A stretch of 64,000 bases of DNA from Poriferisodalis sp965208485. Its GTDB lineage: Bacteria > Actinomycetota > Acidimicrobiia > Acidimicrobiales > Poriferisodalaceae. A program made the translations under genes and the position numbers. The DNA is taken from the NCBI RefSeq assembly GCF_965208485.1, contig NZ_OZ242344.1, positions 4,340,001 to 4,404,000 on the forward strand, in the 5' to 3' direction. Positions 1 through 9,148 of the stretch are shown piece after piece. How positions within the stretch are numbered: the stretch's first letter is position 1; every line of letters begins with the position of its first letter. The notes under the pieces are model-generated. The model ran no database searches and was not told the origin of the DNA. It was given only the letters and a program-made list of their open reading frames with translations.

Positions 1-2778
1 CAACGCGCCGCTGCCGGTGTACAGCACCGCCGCGCGGTCCCCGCTGGCGGCTGCCAGCGCTGCCGCGACGCCCACGTCAGGCGGCGACCAGCCGTTCGCT
101 ATCACGAACGTGACCCCGCCGCCGGCAGCGCCGCCGAGCACACGCCGCGCTGCCGCCGCCGCGGTCGCGACACGATCCGATCCCGACACCAGCGACACGA
201 ACGTGTCCCGCGACGCCGCGCGGATCTCGTTCACCACCGCCCGAGGCACCGCCGCCGGGCCGCCCACCAACAGCACCTCAGCCGGCAGCGCATCCCTCAG
301 CAGCCTCTCCACCTCTGCGGGCAGCTCCTCCTCGTCCTCAGCGGCGTACACCACCGCGCCGCCCTCACGGGCCGCCAGCACCGCCGCCACACCCACATCA
401 GCAGCGCTCCACCCATTGGCCAGCACCAGCGTCGCCACGCCGGTCTCCAGACCAGAACCGCCGCCGCTGCCCGTGCTGGGAGGCGTGCTGCCGCCGCTGC
501 TGCCTGTGCTGGGAGGCGTGCTGCCGCCGCTGCCCGTGCTGGGAGGCGTGGAGACGGCGCTGCAAGCGCTGAGGCCGAGCTGCTGCCCGCTCAGCAGGCT
601 CACCAGCGCGACAGGAATGCACCCCGACAGGCTGTTGCCGGACAGCCAGAGCCCGGTGAGGCCGGCGAGGCCGCCGAGTTCAGGCGGAATCGGGCCCGTC
701 AGATCGTTGTCGGACAGGATGAGCCTAGTGAGGCCGGCGAGGCCGCCGAGTTCAGGCGGAATCGGACCCGACAGGCTGTTCAGGTTCAGCCGGAGCTCGG
801 TGAGGCCGGCGAGGCCGCCGAGTTCAGGCGGAATCGGGCCCGTCAGATCGTTTTGCGACAAGTCGAGCTCGGTGAGGCCGGCGAGGCCGCCGAGTTCAGG
901 CGGAATCGGGCCCGTCAGATCGTTGTTGGACAGCCAGAGCCCGGTGAGGCCGGCGAGGCCGCCGAGTTCAGGCGGAACCGAACCCGACAGCTGGCTGCCG
1001 TCCAGCGAGAGCTCGGTGACGCGGGGAGGGCTGCCCGCGACGGTGACGCCGTCCCAACCGGACATCGCCACCGAAGTGCTCCAGTTCAGCGACGCTGCGG
1101 TGCTGGCGCCGATGAGAATCGGCTGAGCGTCGAGCAGGACCTCGCAATCGGCGATGAGACCAGCGTCGGTCGCGGAGCTCGACACCGCAGCAGTGCCAGA
1201 GCACATCGAACCCGAACTGCCGCCCATGTTGTCAGGCGGCACAGTCGTCGGCGGCACAGTGACCGGCGGCACAGTCGTCGGCGGTGTAGTGCCTTGGCCG
1301 CACGGGCTCAGGCCGAGGTCCTGGTCCCTCAGCAACTCCACCAGCGCCACGGGAATGCACCCCGACAGAGAGTTGCCCGACAGCCGGAGCCGCCTCAGAC
1401 TGCCCAGACCGCCCAGCTCAGCCGGGATCGGTCCGGTCAGGCTGTTGTCGCTCAAGTCCAGCACCGTCAACCCCGACAGGCCGCCCAGCTCAGCCGGGAT
1501 CTGACCCGACAGGCCGTTGCCGCCCAAGTCCAGCTGGGTCAGGCTGCTCAGATCGCCCAGCTCGTCAGGAATCGGACCCGACAGGCCGTTGTTGGCCAAG
1601 TCCAGCACCGTCAACCCCGACAGACCGCCCAGCTCAGCCGGGATCTGACCCGACAGACCGTTGTTGCCCAAATACAGCTGGGTCAGGCTGCTCAGATCGC
1701 CCAGCTCGTCGGGGATCGAGCCCGTCAGGCCGTTGCCGCCCAAGTTCAGCCGGGTCAGGCTGCTCAGATCGCCCAAGTCAGCCGGGATCGAGCCCGTCAG
1801 GCCGTTGCCGCCCAAGTCCAGCCGGGTCAGGCTGCTCAGATCGCCCAAGTCAGCCGGGATCGAGCCCGTCAGGCCGTTGCCGCCCAAGTCCAGCCGGGTC
1901 AGGCTGCTCAGATCGCCCAGGTCGTCGGGGATCGAGCCCGTCAGGCCGTTGCCGCCCAAGTCCAGCCGGGTCAGGCTGCTCAGATCGCCCAGCTGCGTCG
2001 GAATCGAACCCGTCAGCTCATTGAACGCCAAATCCAGATGAGCCAGATTGGACAGACTGCCCAGCTGCGTCGGAATCGAGCCCGTCAGCTCATTGAACAA
2101 CAACGACAACAACGTCAGATCGGACAGACTGCCCAACTGTGTCGGAATCGAACCCGACAGATCATTGAGCGACAAATCCAGCGACGTCAGATTGGACAGG
2201 CTGCCCAGCTGCGTCGGAATCGAGCCCGACAAGCTATTGCCCGCCAAATCCAGATAAGCCAGATTGGACAGGCTGCCCAGCTGCGTCGGAATCGAGCCCG
2301 TCAGCTCATTGAACGACAACGACAGCGACGTGAGGCTGCGCAGGCTTCCAAGATCGTCGGGGATCGAGCCCGTCAAAGCATTGCCCGACAAATCCAGCCG
2401 CTCGAGTGCGCCGAAGTGCGTGCCGAACCCGGTCGGAATCGTGCCCGTCAGGCCGCGGGCCGACAGATTCAGGCGCACGACGCGCGTTGCGCCGTGACCT
2501 GGGCGCGGGATGGTGACGCCGTCCCATTCGTTGATCGGCAAGGCGGTATCCCAATTCAGCGACGCCTCAGTGCTGTCGCCGATGAGCGCCGGCATCGCAG
2601 TATTGACCAAGAAAATGCACTCGGCAAGGAGGACAGTGTTCTGAGTGCATGGCCTGTCCGGCTGCTGTGCCCCGACCGGCCCGCTCAGCCCCACAACGGC
2701 AGCGACCAGCGCCGCAGCGACCGCCGCCGCAGCCGACCGGTGCCTGCCCGTGCTCGCCGCACTTGCCTTCACCGTCAT
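1..2778 (-). CDS. Secreted LRR protein with C-terminal CWB2 cell-wall-binding repeats (3' end outside window)
   Basis: The minus strand is open from the ATG at 2778 to the window edge, 926 codons. The start MTVKASAASTGRHR leads into an Ala/Val-rich hydrophobic stretch ending near 'VGAQQ', a typical signal peptide. Two leucine-rich-repeat blocks follow, each preceded by an N-cap (Cys pair, then 'SLNW', then 'WDGVT'). The repeats are 24 residues long of the type LxxLxLxxNxLxGxIPxxLG, which resembles plant-type LRRs. The first block spans about 2480-1340 and the second about 1060-640. A Ser/Gly/Pro linker of repeated 'STPPSTGSGG' (560-465) precedes CWB2 repeats with the hallmark 'LANGWSAADVGVAA' and 'IANGWSPPDVGVAA'. 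CWB2 repeats anchor proteins to the envelope in Gram-positives, and LRRs usually bind ligands, so this is probably a surface adhesin or receptor. A competing GTG start at 2818 lies before a C16 tract and has the better ribosome-binding site. Confidence 0.88.
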   Translation of the reverse strand, partial: MTVKASAASTGRHRSAAAAVAAALVAAVVGLSGPVGAQQPDRPCTQNTVLLAECIFLVNTAMPALIGDSTEASLNWDTALPINEWDGVTIPRPGHGATRVVRLNLSARGLTGTIPTGFGTHFGALERLDLSGNALTGSIPDDLGSLRSLTSLSLSFNELTGSIPTQLGSLSNLAYLDLAGNSLSGSIPTQLGSLSNLTSLDLSLNDLSGSIPTQLGSLSDLTLLSLLFNELTGSIPTQLGSLSNLAHLDLAFNELTGSIPTQLGDLSSLTRLDLGGNGLTGSIPDDLGDLSSLTRLDLGGNGLTGSIPADLGDLSSLTRLDLGGNGLTGSIPADLGDLSSLTRLNLGGNGLTGSIPDELGDLSSLTQLYLGNNGLSGQIPAELGGLSGLTVLDLANNGLSGPIPDELGDLSSLTQLDLGGNGLSGQIPAELGGLSGLTVLDLSDNSLTGPIPAELGGLGSLRRLRLSGNSLSGCIPVALVELLRDQDLGLSPCGQGTTPPTTVPPVTVPPTTVPPDNMGGSSGSMCSGTAAVSSSATDAGLIADCEVLLDAQPILIGASTAASLNWSTSVAMSGWDGVTVAGSPPRVTELSLDGSQLSGSVPPELGGLAGLTGLWLSNNDLTGPIPPELGGLAGLTELDLSQNDLTGPIPPELGGLAGLTELRLNLNSLSGPIPPELGGLAGLTRLILSDNDLTGPIPPELGGLAGLTGLWLSGNSLSGCIPVALVSLLSGQQLGLSACSAVSTPPSTGSGGSTPPSTGSSGGSTPPSTGSGGGSGLETGVATLVLANGWSAADVGVAAVLAAREGGAVVYAAEDEEELPAEVERLLRDALPAEVLLVGGPAAVPRAVVNEIRAASRDTFVSLVSGSDRVATAAAAARRVLGGAAGGGVTFVIANGWSPPDVGVAAALAAASGDRAAVLYTGSGAL
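640..2480 (-). repeat. 72-bp tandem repeats encoding LRR units, in homogenised sub-blocks
   Basis: The LRR units are 72 bp and highly similar at the DNA level, not only in protein. They fall into sub-families that are each nearly uniform: about 640-1010 (units ending 'IPPELGGLAGLT'), about 1500-1990 ('IPADLGDLSSLT') and about 1990-2340 ('IPTQLGSLSNL'). Similarity is highest between neighbouring units, which indicates recent local duplication or gene conversion rather than ancient repeats under purifying selection. Confidence 0.85.
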
Positions 2779-2794
2779 CTCACCAGCTCTCAAC

Positions 2795-2810
2795 GGGGGG
2801 GGGGGGGGGG
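2795..2810 (-). repeat. C16 homopolymer (coding strand) between GTG 2818 and ATG 2778 of the LRR gene
   Basis: Sixteen consecutive G on the plus strand, read as C16 on the coding strand. Upstream on the coding strand is AGGAGA, five bases before GTG (2818-2816), a good ribosome-binding site. From that GTG the present tract gives VYD, five Pro, VESW and a stop just before the ATG at 2778. With 15 or 18 C the GTG frame runs straight into the LRR protein. The ATG itself has only a weak ribosome-binding site. The tract length should be treated as uncertain because long homopolymers assemble poorly. Confidence 0.8.
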
Positions 2811-2982
2811 TCATACACGACTGTCTCCTCTCACAGCAGCGGCTGAACGGCTGCCGCGCACGAACGCTGAGAAAGATATCAAGGCACGACTCAAGCGAAA
2901 GACCGCCAAGCATCGCTTTCGTCGGGCCGACCGATGACCCCGGCCGGTCTGGTTCCTGATCAGGGTCGCCGCCTCGGCGAGA

Positions 2983-3768
2983 TCAGCGGCCCTTGAACTC
3001 GGGTTGGCGTTTGTTCATGAAGGCGTCTACGCCTTCATGGTAGTCCTCGCTGTCGAAGCATGCCCGGATCATCGCCTCGGTTTCGCTGAAGTCGCGCTGG
3101 GATTCCGGTTTCTGCCATTGCGTCAATGCCGCTTTTGCGGCGGCGATGGTGAGCGGAGCGTTCTGGCAGATGAGGTCGGTCCATTCCTCCACCGAAGCCT
3201 CCAGCCGCGCTTTGGGCACTACCCGGTTGACGAGTCCCATCTGCAGCGCCTCCTGCGCGCCGAAGCGATCAGCCAGAAAGAAGATGCGCTTCGCGGCCGA
3301 GGGGCCGATCAAGCGCATCAGCGTGCCGATGCCCGCAGTTCCGTAGCCGAGCCCGAGCCGGGCCGCTGGGATCGTGAACTGGGCATCGTCGGCGGCGACG
3401 CGCAGGTCGGCTGCCAGCGCCACTGCCAGCCCGCCGCCGATGCAGTAGCCCCCGATGGCGGCGATGAGCGGCTTGGACAAGCCGAGCAAGGCCGCTTGCG
3501 CTCTCGATGTGGTGTCGTCGTAGTCACGGTTGCCGCTCGCGTCGGACCGCTGCTCGCCGAACTGGCTGATGTCTGCGCCTGCGGCGAAAGCGCGTTCGCC
3601 CGCGCCGCGGATCACCACCACCCGGATGTCGTGGTCGTCCTCCATCTCGGCAGCGGCGGCCGTGATGCCGTCCCACATCTGCGCGCTGATGGCGTTGTGC
3701 CGCTGCGGATGGTCCAGGACGATACGGCCGACGTGGCCGTCGCGTTCAAGATGCACCTGCCCGCTCAC
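2983..3768 (-). CDS. Enoyl-CoA hydratase/isomerase family protein
   Basis: A 261-residue crotonase-fold protein, expected to hydrate 2-enoyl-CoA or catalyse a related acyl-CoA reaction in the cytosol. Visible family features are 'DHPQRHNAIS' near the N-terminus, the oxyanion-hole segment 'AFAAGADISQF' and 'IGGYCIGGGLAVALAADLR', and a C-terminal 'MNKRQPEFKGR', which is common in enoyl-CoA hydratases. Translation is open further upstream, but that part is rich in Arg/Pro and overlaps the preceding gene, so I place the start at GTG 3768, where 'SGQVHLERDG' begins. It follows a second paralogue on the same strand at 3878-4714. The exact substrate cannot be told from sequence. Confidence 0.85.
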   Translation of the reverse strand: MSGQVHLERDGHVGRIVLDHPQRHNAISAQMWDGITAAAAEMEDDHDIRVVVIRGAGERAFAAGADISQFGEQRSDASGNRDYDDTTSRAQAALLGLSKPLIAAIGGYCIGGGLAVALAADLRVAADDAQFTIPAARLGLGYGTAGIGTLMRLIGPSAAKRIFFLADRFGAQEALQMGLVNRVVPKARLEASVEEWTDLICQNAPLTIAAAKAALTQWQKPESQRDFSETEAMIRACFDSEDYHEGVDAFMNKRQPEFKGR

Positions 3769-3877
3769 AGCGGCTGACGCTACCGCCGGGGCTGCGTCGA
3801 TGACGGCACGGCTGCCCAATGGCGGGCCAGGACTCGGAAGTCGGCTCGTTCGCTGCGCTCCGGCGCCGTCGGCGGGA

Positions 3878-4714
3878 TCAGGACTCGGGCGGAACCCAGC
3901 CGGCGTCGCGACGCTCGCGGAAGGCTGCGATGCCCTCGGCGGCCTCGTCGCTCTGAAACAGCCGCTGGCTGAGCTCGGCTGTCCACTTCCAGGCCTCGGG
4001 GCGCGGCATCTGGGACACCTTGGCCACGAGCTGTTTCGTGCTGGCCAGCGCATTGGGGCCGCCGCGCACCAGCCGCCGCAATGCGGTTGCTACCGCGTCG
4101 TCGAGCTGGTCGCGCGGCACCGCGCGGTTGATCAGCCCGGCCGCTGCCGCCCGCGGAGCCGGCACGCGCTCGCCTTCGAGGAACAACTCGCTGGCGTCAG
4201 CGCGGCGCAGCTTCGGCAGGCAGACCACTGAGATCACCGCGGGTGCCACGCCGATGCGGACTTCGGTGAATCCGATGATCGCGTCGTCGGCCGCAATCGA
4301 GATGTCCATGGCGGCCGCCAGCCCGACGCCGCCGGCGGTGACGTGACCCGCCAGCCGGCCCACGACAGGCTTGTCGCAGGTCATGATCTTCTCGAGGATT
4401 TCCACGAAGCTGTGGCGCAGGGTGGGCTGAGGCACGCCAGGCTGCGCAGCCCGCAGGTCGGCACCGGCGCAGAACGTGTTTCCGACATGCGTGAACAGCA
4501 CGGCACGTACCTCGGAATCCGCCAGCGCCGCCTCGAAGCGATCGCCGATGCCGTTGACGACCTCGACGCTGAGCGCATTGCGGTAGTCGGGACGATTCAG
4601 CGTGATCGTCGCGACTCCGCCAGCGACCTCGTAGAGCACGGCGGCTTCGGGATCGTCGTTCGGGGTGCGATTGTCCGGAGGGTTGTCCTGTGGCATCGCA
4701 GCGATGCTAGGCAT
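3878..4714 (-). CDS. Enoyl-CoA hydratase/isomerase family protein
   Basis: A 278-residue crotonase-family protein. It shows 'ITLNRPDYRNALS' near residue 37, the CoA/oxyanion segment 'NTFCAGADLRAAQP' and 'LAGHVTAGGVGLAAAMDISIA'. It is only distantly similar to the paralogue encoded just downstream (2983-3768), so the pair may act on different acyl-CoA substrates in fatty-acid or branched-chain degradation. An alternative start is the ATG at 4696, six codons inside. No further beta-oxidation genes are adjacent; the next gene is a divergent mechanosensitive channel. Confidence 0.85.
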   Translation of the reverse strand: MPSIAAMPQDNPPDNRTPNDDPEAAVLYEVAGGVATITLNRPDYRNALSVEVVNGIGDRFEAALADSEVRAVLFTHVGNTFCAGADLRAAQPGVPQPTLRHSFVEILEKIMTCDKPVVGRLAGHVTAGGVGLAAAMDISIAADDAIIGFTEVRIGVAPAVISVVCLPKLRRADASELFLEGERVPAPRAAAAGLINRAVPRDQLDDAVATALRRLVRGGPNALASTKQLVAKVSQMPRPEAWKWTAELSQRLFQSDEAAEGIAAFRERRDAGWVPPES

Positions 4715-4761
4715 CGAGCCGACAGCGCACAGCGCTCAAGCCGACTCCTAGGCTCCCGCAG

Positions 4762-5928
4762 ATGACAGAGCTTCTCGCACAGGCTGAATCGGCGACCGAC
4801 GCCATAGACGCACTCCTGGAGATCAGCCGCGTCGACGAAGTCTGCGGCACCGAGCCCAGCTGGATCTGCGAGCGCATCTACGACTGGACCGGCAGCGAGG
4901 GCTTCGCCTCGGCCTCGGTCTGGATCGTGGACAAGCCGCTCACGGCGCTGATCATCCTGCTGCTGTCAGTCATTGCCCGACGCATCGTGCGCCGCGCCAT
5001 CGACCACATGGTGGAGCGCATCGCATCCGACAAGAAGCACGCCGAACAAGACGAAGCCGAACGCACCGCTGAAGCGGGACGCGCTTGGGATCCTGAGCGT
5101 CTCAAGGCCAAGCTGAAGCAACTGAGCGATCGCACAGAGCGGGCGAGACAACGCGCAACCACGCTCGGCACGCTGTTCAAGAGCATCGCCACAGCGATCA
5201 TCTGGGCAGTCGCGCTGATGATGCTGCTCGGCGAGTTCGACGTGAATCTCGGGCCGCTGATCGCGGGAGCGGGCATCTTGGGCGTGGCCATCGGGTTCGG
5301 CGCCCAGACCTTGGTCAGGGACCTGCTCACGGGCGTGTTCATGCTGATCGAAGACCAGTACGGCGTCGGCGACTGGATTGATCTCGGCGAGGCCTCGGGA
5401 ACCGTGGAAGCCGTTGGCCTGCGTACGACCCGGCTGCGCGATATCGGAGGCACCGTCTGGTATGTGCCCAATGGCGTCATCACTCGCGTCGGAAACTATT
5501 CGCAGCTGTGGGCGCAAGTGCCGCTCGACATCGACGTCAGTTATGACACAGATCTCGATGAGGCGATGACAATCATCAAGAGGGCCGCTGACGAGGTCTG
5601 GCACGAGCAGGGCGAGGCCACGACCGTGCTCGAGGAGCCGAACGTGGTGGGCGTGCAGGCCTTTGCTGCCGACTCGATCACGATTCGCGTCATGCTCAAG
5701 ACCGAGGCAGCGGAGCAATGGGCGACCGCCCGATTGATGCGAAAGCGCATCAAGGAGGCGTTCGATCAGGCTGGGATCGAGATCCCGTTCCCGCAGCGAA
5801 CGGTGTGGGTCCGCAGCGAGGACAACAGCGCTTCGTCAGGAGGCGACCGTCTCACTGCGTCGATTGCGACCGCATCGGTCGGCCCGGAACCGGAGACCGC
5901 CCACGACAGCGACGACGGCGAGGGCTGA
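4762..5928 (+). CDS. MscS-family mechanosensitive ion channel
   Basis: A 388-residue membrane protein of the small-conductance mechanosensitive channel family, which releases solutes on hypo-osmotic shock. A first hydrophobic helix lies at about residues 58-75 ('LTALIILLLSVIARRIVRRA'). A charged cytoplasmic stretch (about 90-130) follows, then a pair of helices ending in the Gly/Ala-rich pore helix 'AGAGILGVAIGFGAQTLVRD', the MscS signature. The beta domain begins at 'YGVGDWIDLGEASGTVEAV' with 'RDIGGTVWYVPNGVI'. The C-terminal tail is acidic and Ser-rich. The ATG at 4762 is divergent from the enoyl-CoA hydratase, so the short gap 4715-4761 must hold both promoters. Confidence 0.92.
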   Translation: MTELLAQAESATDAIDALLEISRVDEVCGTEPSWICERIYDWTGSEGFASASVWIVDKPLTALIILLLSVIARRIVRRAIDHMVERIASDKKHAEQDEAERTAEAGRAWDPERLKAKLKQLSDRTERARQRATTLGTLFKSIATAIIWAVALMMLLGEFDVNLGPLIAGAGILGVAIGFGAQTLVRDLLTGVFMLIEDQYGVGDWIDLGEASGTVEAVGLRTTRLRDIGGTVWYVPNGVITRVGNYSQLWAQVPLDIDVSYDTDLDEAMTIIKRAADEVWHEQGEATTVLEEPNVVGVQAFAADSITIRVMLKTEAAEQWATARLMRKRIKEAFDQAGIEIPFPQRTVWVRSEDNSASSGGDRLTASIATASVGPEPETAHDSDDGEG

Positions 5929-5946
5929 GGACTCATCTCAGCCCTC
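5920..5946. terminator. Hairpin terminator between convergent mscS-like gene and valS
   Basis: Perfect 10-bp inverted repeat GAGGGCTGAG / CTCAGCCCTC with a 7-base loop, overlapping the stop codon of the channel gene and followed by TTCGCTCTCTTC. It sits between convergent genes and could serve both strands. There is no strong U-run, which is common in high-GC actinobacteria. Confidence 0.7.
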
Positions 5947-6003
5947 TTCGCTCTCTTCATGAGCGAACTGCTCGGCCGCCGCAGACCAGCCGAGGAGGCC
6001 CCG

Positions 6004-8697
6004 TCAGCAAGCGTCCGCTGCCAGTACCACGCTGACCTCAGGATGTGCGGGGGCTTCATCGGCGACCAACGACAGATTGGCGATGCGCCCGGCGTCGATC
6101 AGATCCGCTCGCGTCGTCTCGAGCACTTCGACGTCTGAGCGATGGGCGCTCACCGTCACCTGCTCAGCCTCCACGCGAAGGCTGAGCCGAGCCTCGGTCT
6201 TGGCCCGACGGACCTCGGCGAGGACAGCGGCCGTCAGATGCAGCGCATCGGTATGCGATTGCACTGGCTCAGCGAGCGAATGAATGTGCTCAGCAGAAGG
6301 CCACGGCGCCTTGTGCACCGATCCGCGTCGCCACCATGACCAGATCTCCTCGGTGACGAACGGCAGGAACGGAGCGAACAGGCGCAGCAGCGCATCGAGC
6401 GTGACGGTCAAGGTGAGATGCGCGTCTGCCGCAGCCTCCGGCCCTTGGCTCCCGTATGCCCGGCCTTTCGCCAACTCGACGTAGTCGTCGGTGAAGCGCC
6501 AGAAGAACTGCTCAGTGCGTTCGAGAGCACGCGCATAGTCGAATCCCTCGAGCGCCTCAGTTGCCGTGCGCGCCAGCCGGCTCAGTTCGACAAGCAAAGC
6601 CGTGTCGATGCTGTTGCGGACATGGGTCCCCAACAGCAGGAGTCCGTCAGGGTTCCGAGTGCTGAGCGTCGCGAGCACGGCGGCCTTCATGCGGCGGGCT
6701 TCGTCGCCTGTGGCTGTACTGCCGTCCAACGCCAAGGCGAACTTGGCTGCATTCAGCAGCTTGATCGCCAGCCGGCGGCCGATCTTCATCTGGCCTTCGT
6801 CGAAGGCGGTGTCGGTGCCGGGTCGCCCGTTGGCTGCCCAGTAGCGCACGGCGTCGGCGCCGTAGGTGTCGAGCAGGTCGACCGGTGTCACTACGTTGCC
6901 CTTGGACTTGGACATCTTCTTGCGGTCCGGATCGAGGATCCAGCCCGAGAGCGCGCAGTGGCGCCACGGCGCGCAGTCATGACCGAGGTGGCTGCGGACC
7001 GCTGTGGAGAACAGCCAGGTTCGGATGATGTCGTGCCCCTGGGGGCGCATGTCCATGGGGTACGTGCGCTCCCACAGGTCGGGGTCCTCGCTCCAGCCGC
7101 ACGCGATCTGGGGCGTGAGCGACGACGTCGCCCACGTGTCCATCACGTCGTGATCGCCCACGAAGCCGTTCGGCCGGCCGCGCTGCGTGTCGTCGTATCC
7201 CGTCGGCACGTCGGCGCTCGGGTCGACGGGAAGGGTGCCGTCGTCGGGGGTGATGGGCTGGTCCCACACCGGCTCGCCCGCATCGTCAAGCGGGTACCAC
7301 AGCGGGATCGGCACGCCGAAGTAGCGCTGCCGGCTGATCAGCCAGTCGCCGGTGAGACCCTCGATCCAGTTCGTGTAACGGCCCTGCATGTAGAGCGGAT
7401 GCCAGGTCATCTCCGAGCCGCGGGCGATCAACGCGTCTCGCAGATCCTGGTCGCGCCCGCCGTTGCGGATGTACCACTGCCGGCTCGAGACGATCTCGAG
7501 CGGCCGGTCGCCCTTCTCGAAGAACTTGACTGCGTGGGTGATCGGCCGGGGCTCGCCGATGAGGTCGCCCGATTCGCGCAGCAGTTCCACGGTGGCGTTC
7601 CGGGCGCCGCCGACCGTGCGACCCGCGAGATACCGGTACGCCTCTCGGGGGCCGTCCCCCTCGATGCCCGGCGGCGGATCCGCAGCGATGCGACCGCGCC
7701 GGTCCACTATCGCTCGAACGGGGAGGTTCAGTTCGCGCCACCACGTCACGTCAGCGGTATCGCCGAACGTGCAGATCATGGCGATGCCGGTGCCCTTGTC
7801 GGGTTCGGCGAGCTTGTGGGCCACGACCGGCACCTCCACGCCGAACAGCGGCGTCGTGACCGTCGTGCCGAAGAGGGGCTGGTAGCGCTCGTCGCCGGGA
7901 TGTGCGACCAGCGCCACGCAGGCCGCCAACAGCTCAGGCCGGGTCGTCTCGATCTCGACTGTGCTGCTTAGGTTTGGGCCGTTCTGTGCGCCCTGCGAAT
8001 CCACGCGCCCGAAGGCAATGCGGTGATAAGCGCCAGGCCGTTCCCGGTCTTCGAGCTCTGCTTGGGCGACAGCGGTGCCGAAGGTGACGTCCCACAGCGA
8101 CGGTGCCTCGATCTGGTACGCCTCGCCGCGCGCCAGGTTCTCGAGGAAGGCTCGCTGGGCGACCCGCTGGCAGCGCTCGTCGATCGTGGCGTAGGTCATC
8201 GACCAGTCCACACTCAGCCCCAGTTGCCGCCAGAGCGCTTCGAACGCGAGCTCGTCCTCGGCAGTCAGCACATGGCACAGCTCGATGAAGTTGCGCCGCG
8301 AGATGGCGATCTCACCGCGTGAACCCACCGCCTCGGGATCGCCGCCGTCGGGTGGCGGCACGAAGTCGGGGTCGTATCCGAGCGCAGGGTCGCAGCGCAC
8401 CCCGAAATAGTTCTGCACGCGCCGCTCGGTGGGCAGGCCGTTGTCATCCCAGCCCATCGGGTAGAAGACCTCATCGCCGGCCATGCGCCGGTAGCGGGCG
8501 ATGTGGTCGGTGTGGGTGTAGCTGAAGACGTGCCCCATGTGCAGCGAGCCGCTGACGGTCGGCGGCGGCGTGTCGATGCTGAACACCCGCTCGCGTGGCG
8601 CAGTGCGGTCGAAGCGATATACGCCGTCATCCTCCCAGCGCTGTGACCATTTCGCCTCGAGCCCGTCGACGGTGGGCTTGTCGGGCACCTGTGTCAT
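6004..8697 (-). CDS. valS: Valyl-tRNA synthetase
   Basis: About 897 residues, the usual length for ValRS. This class I aminoacyl-tRNA synthetase charges tRNA-Val. The HIGH motif appears as 'GSLHMGHVFSYTHTD' near residue 50 and the KMSKS loop as 'KKMSKSKGNVVTPVDLL' near residue 590. The CP1 editing insertion lies between them, including 'TTRPELLAACVALVAHPGD' and 'GTGIAMICTFGDTAD'. The anticodon-binding helical domain follows ('FEGFDYARALERTEQFFW'). The ATG at 8697 was chosen; a TTG three codons upstream is also possible. No T-box or other leader was recognised upstream. Confidence 0.96.
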   Translation of the reverse strand: MTQVPDKPTVDGLEAKWSQRWEDDGVYRFDRTAPRERVFSIDTPPPTVSGSLHMGHVFSYTHTDHIARYRRMAGDEVFYPMGWDDNGLPTERRVQNYFGVRCDPALGYDPDFVPPPDGGDPEAVGSRGEIAISRRNFIELCHVLTAEDELAFEALWRQLGLSVDWSMTYATIDERCQRVAQRAFLENLARGEAYQIEAPSLWDVTFGTAVAQAELEDRERPGAYHRIAFGRVDSQGAQNGPNLSSTVEIETTRPELLAACVALVAHPGDERYQPLFGTTVTTPLFGVEVPVVAHKLAEPDKGTGIAMICTFGDTADVTWWRELNLPVRAIVDRRGRIAADPPPGIEGDGPREAYRYLAGRTVGGARNATVELLRESGDLIGEPRPITHAVKFFEKGDRPLEIVSSRQWYIRNGGRDQDLRDALIARGSEMTWHPLYMQGRYTNWIEGLTGDWLISRQRYFGVPIPLWYPLDDAGEPVWDQPITPDDGTLPVDPSADVPTGYDDTQRGRPNGFVGDHDVMDTWATSSLTPQIACGWSEDPDLWERTYPMDMRPQGHDIIRTWLFSTAVRSHLGHDCAPWRHCALSGWILDPDRKKMSKSKGNVVTPVDLLDTYGADAVRYWAANGRPGTDTAFDEGQMKIGRRLAIKLLNAAKFALALDGSTATGDEARRMKAAVLATLSTRNPDGLLLLGTHVRNSIDTALLVELSRLARTATEALEGFDYARALERTEQFFWRFTDDYVELAKGRAYGSQGPEAAADAHLTLTVTLDALLRLFAPFLPFVTEEIWSWWRRGSVHKAPWPSAEHIHSLAEPVQSHTDALHLTAAVLAEVRRAKTEARLSLRVEAEQVTVSAHRSDVEVLETTRADLIDAGRIANLSLVADEAPAHPEVSVVLAADAC

Positions 8698-8795
8698 GTG
8701 CGGCAAAGCTACCGACGTGCCTGCCTTCGAGGGCGCCCGTCAGGTCTTCCAGATCTTCACCTCCACAGCTCCACTCATTGCCGAAAGCCCCGCTC

Positions 8796-9119
8796 TCATT
8801 CGCGCTCCTCGCGCTCGGCGGCCTTGATGCCGTGGCTCATGACGATGCTGGGCGCCAGCAGCATCGAGCCCACCACGAGCGCCACAGCGATCAGCGTGCT
8901 CAGCAGAGGCGTGTACCCCCAGCGAGTGCCGACGGCGCCCAGCACGAGCGACAGGAGATACAGGCCGTAACCGGTTCGCTGGCCGAGACTGGTGATCCGC
9001 TTCAGCCGTGCCCGCCGGGCGAGAACATCGTCGAAGGGCTGATCTGCCGCCGGCGCAGTGCCTCGACTGCTGCCAGGCAGGTCACCTTGAGATTCCTGAG
9101 ACTTCCCGGCGCCGGCCAC
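8796..9119 (-). CDS. Small two-helix membrane protein, unknown function
   Basis: A 107-residue protein from the GTG at 9119. It has a polar N-terminus ('SQESQGDLPGSSRGTAPAADQ'), a basic stretch ('LARRARLKRITSLGQRTGYG') and two hydrophobic segments, about residues 56-71 and 76-96, followed by a charged tail ending EREERE. I do not recognise a family. It starts 29 bases after the end of the DUF5317-like gene on the same strand, so they are probably co-transcribed toward valS. Confidence 0.65.
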   Translation of the reverse strand: MAGAGKSQESQGDLPGSSRGTAPAADQPFDDVLARRARLKRITSLGQRTGYGLYLLSLVLGAVGTRWGYTPLLSTLIAVALVVGSMLLAPSIVMSHGIKAAEREERE

Positions 9120-9148
9120 CGCTCCATTATCTCGGCAGGCTGTGAGGT

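Noticed and set aside
853..2937. 694-codon plus-strand open frame rich in Arg/Gln/Ala
   Set aside because: It is the antisense of the LRR repeats; periodic, GC-driven and without any recognisable domain, while the minus strand encodes a clear LRR protein.
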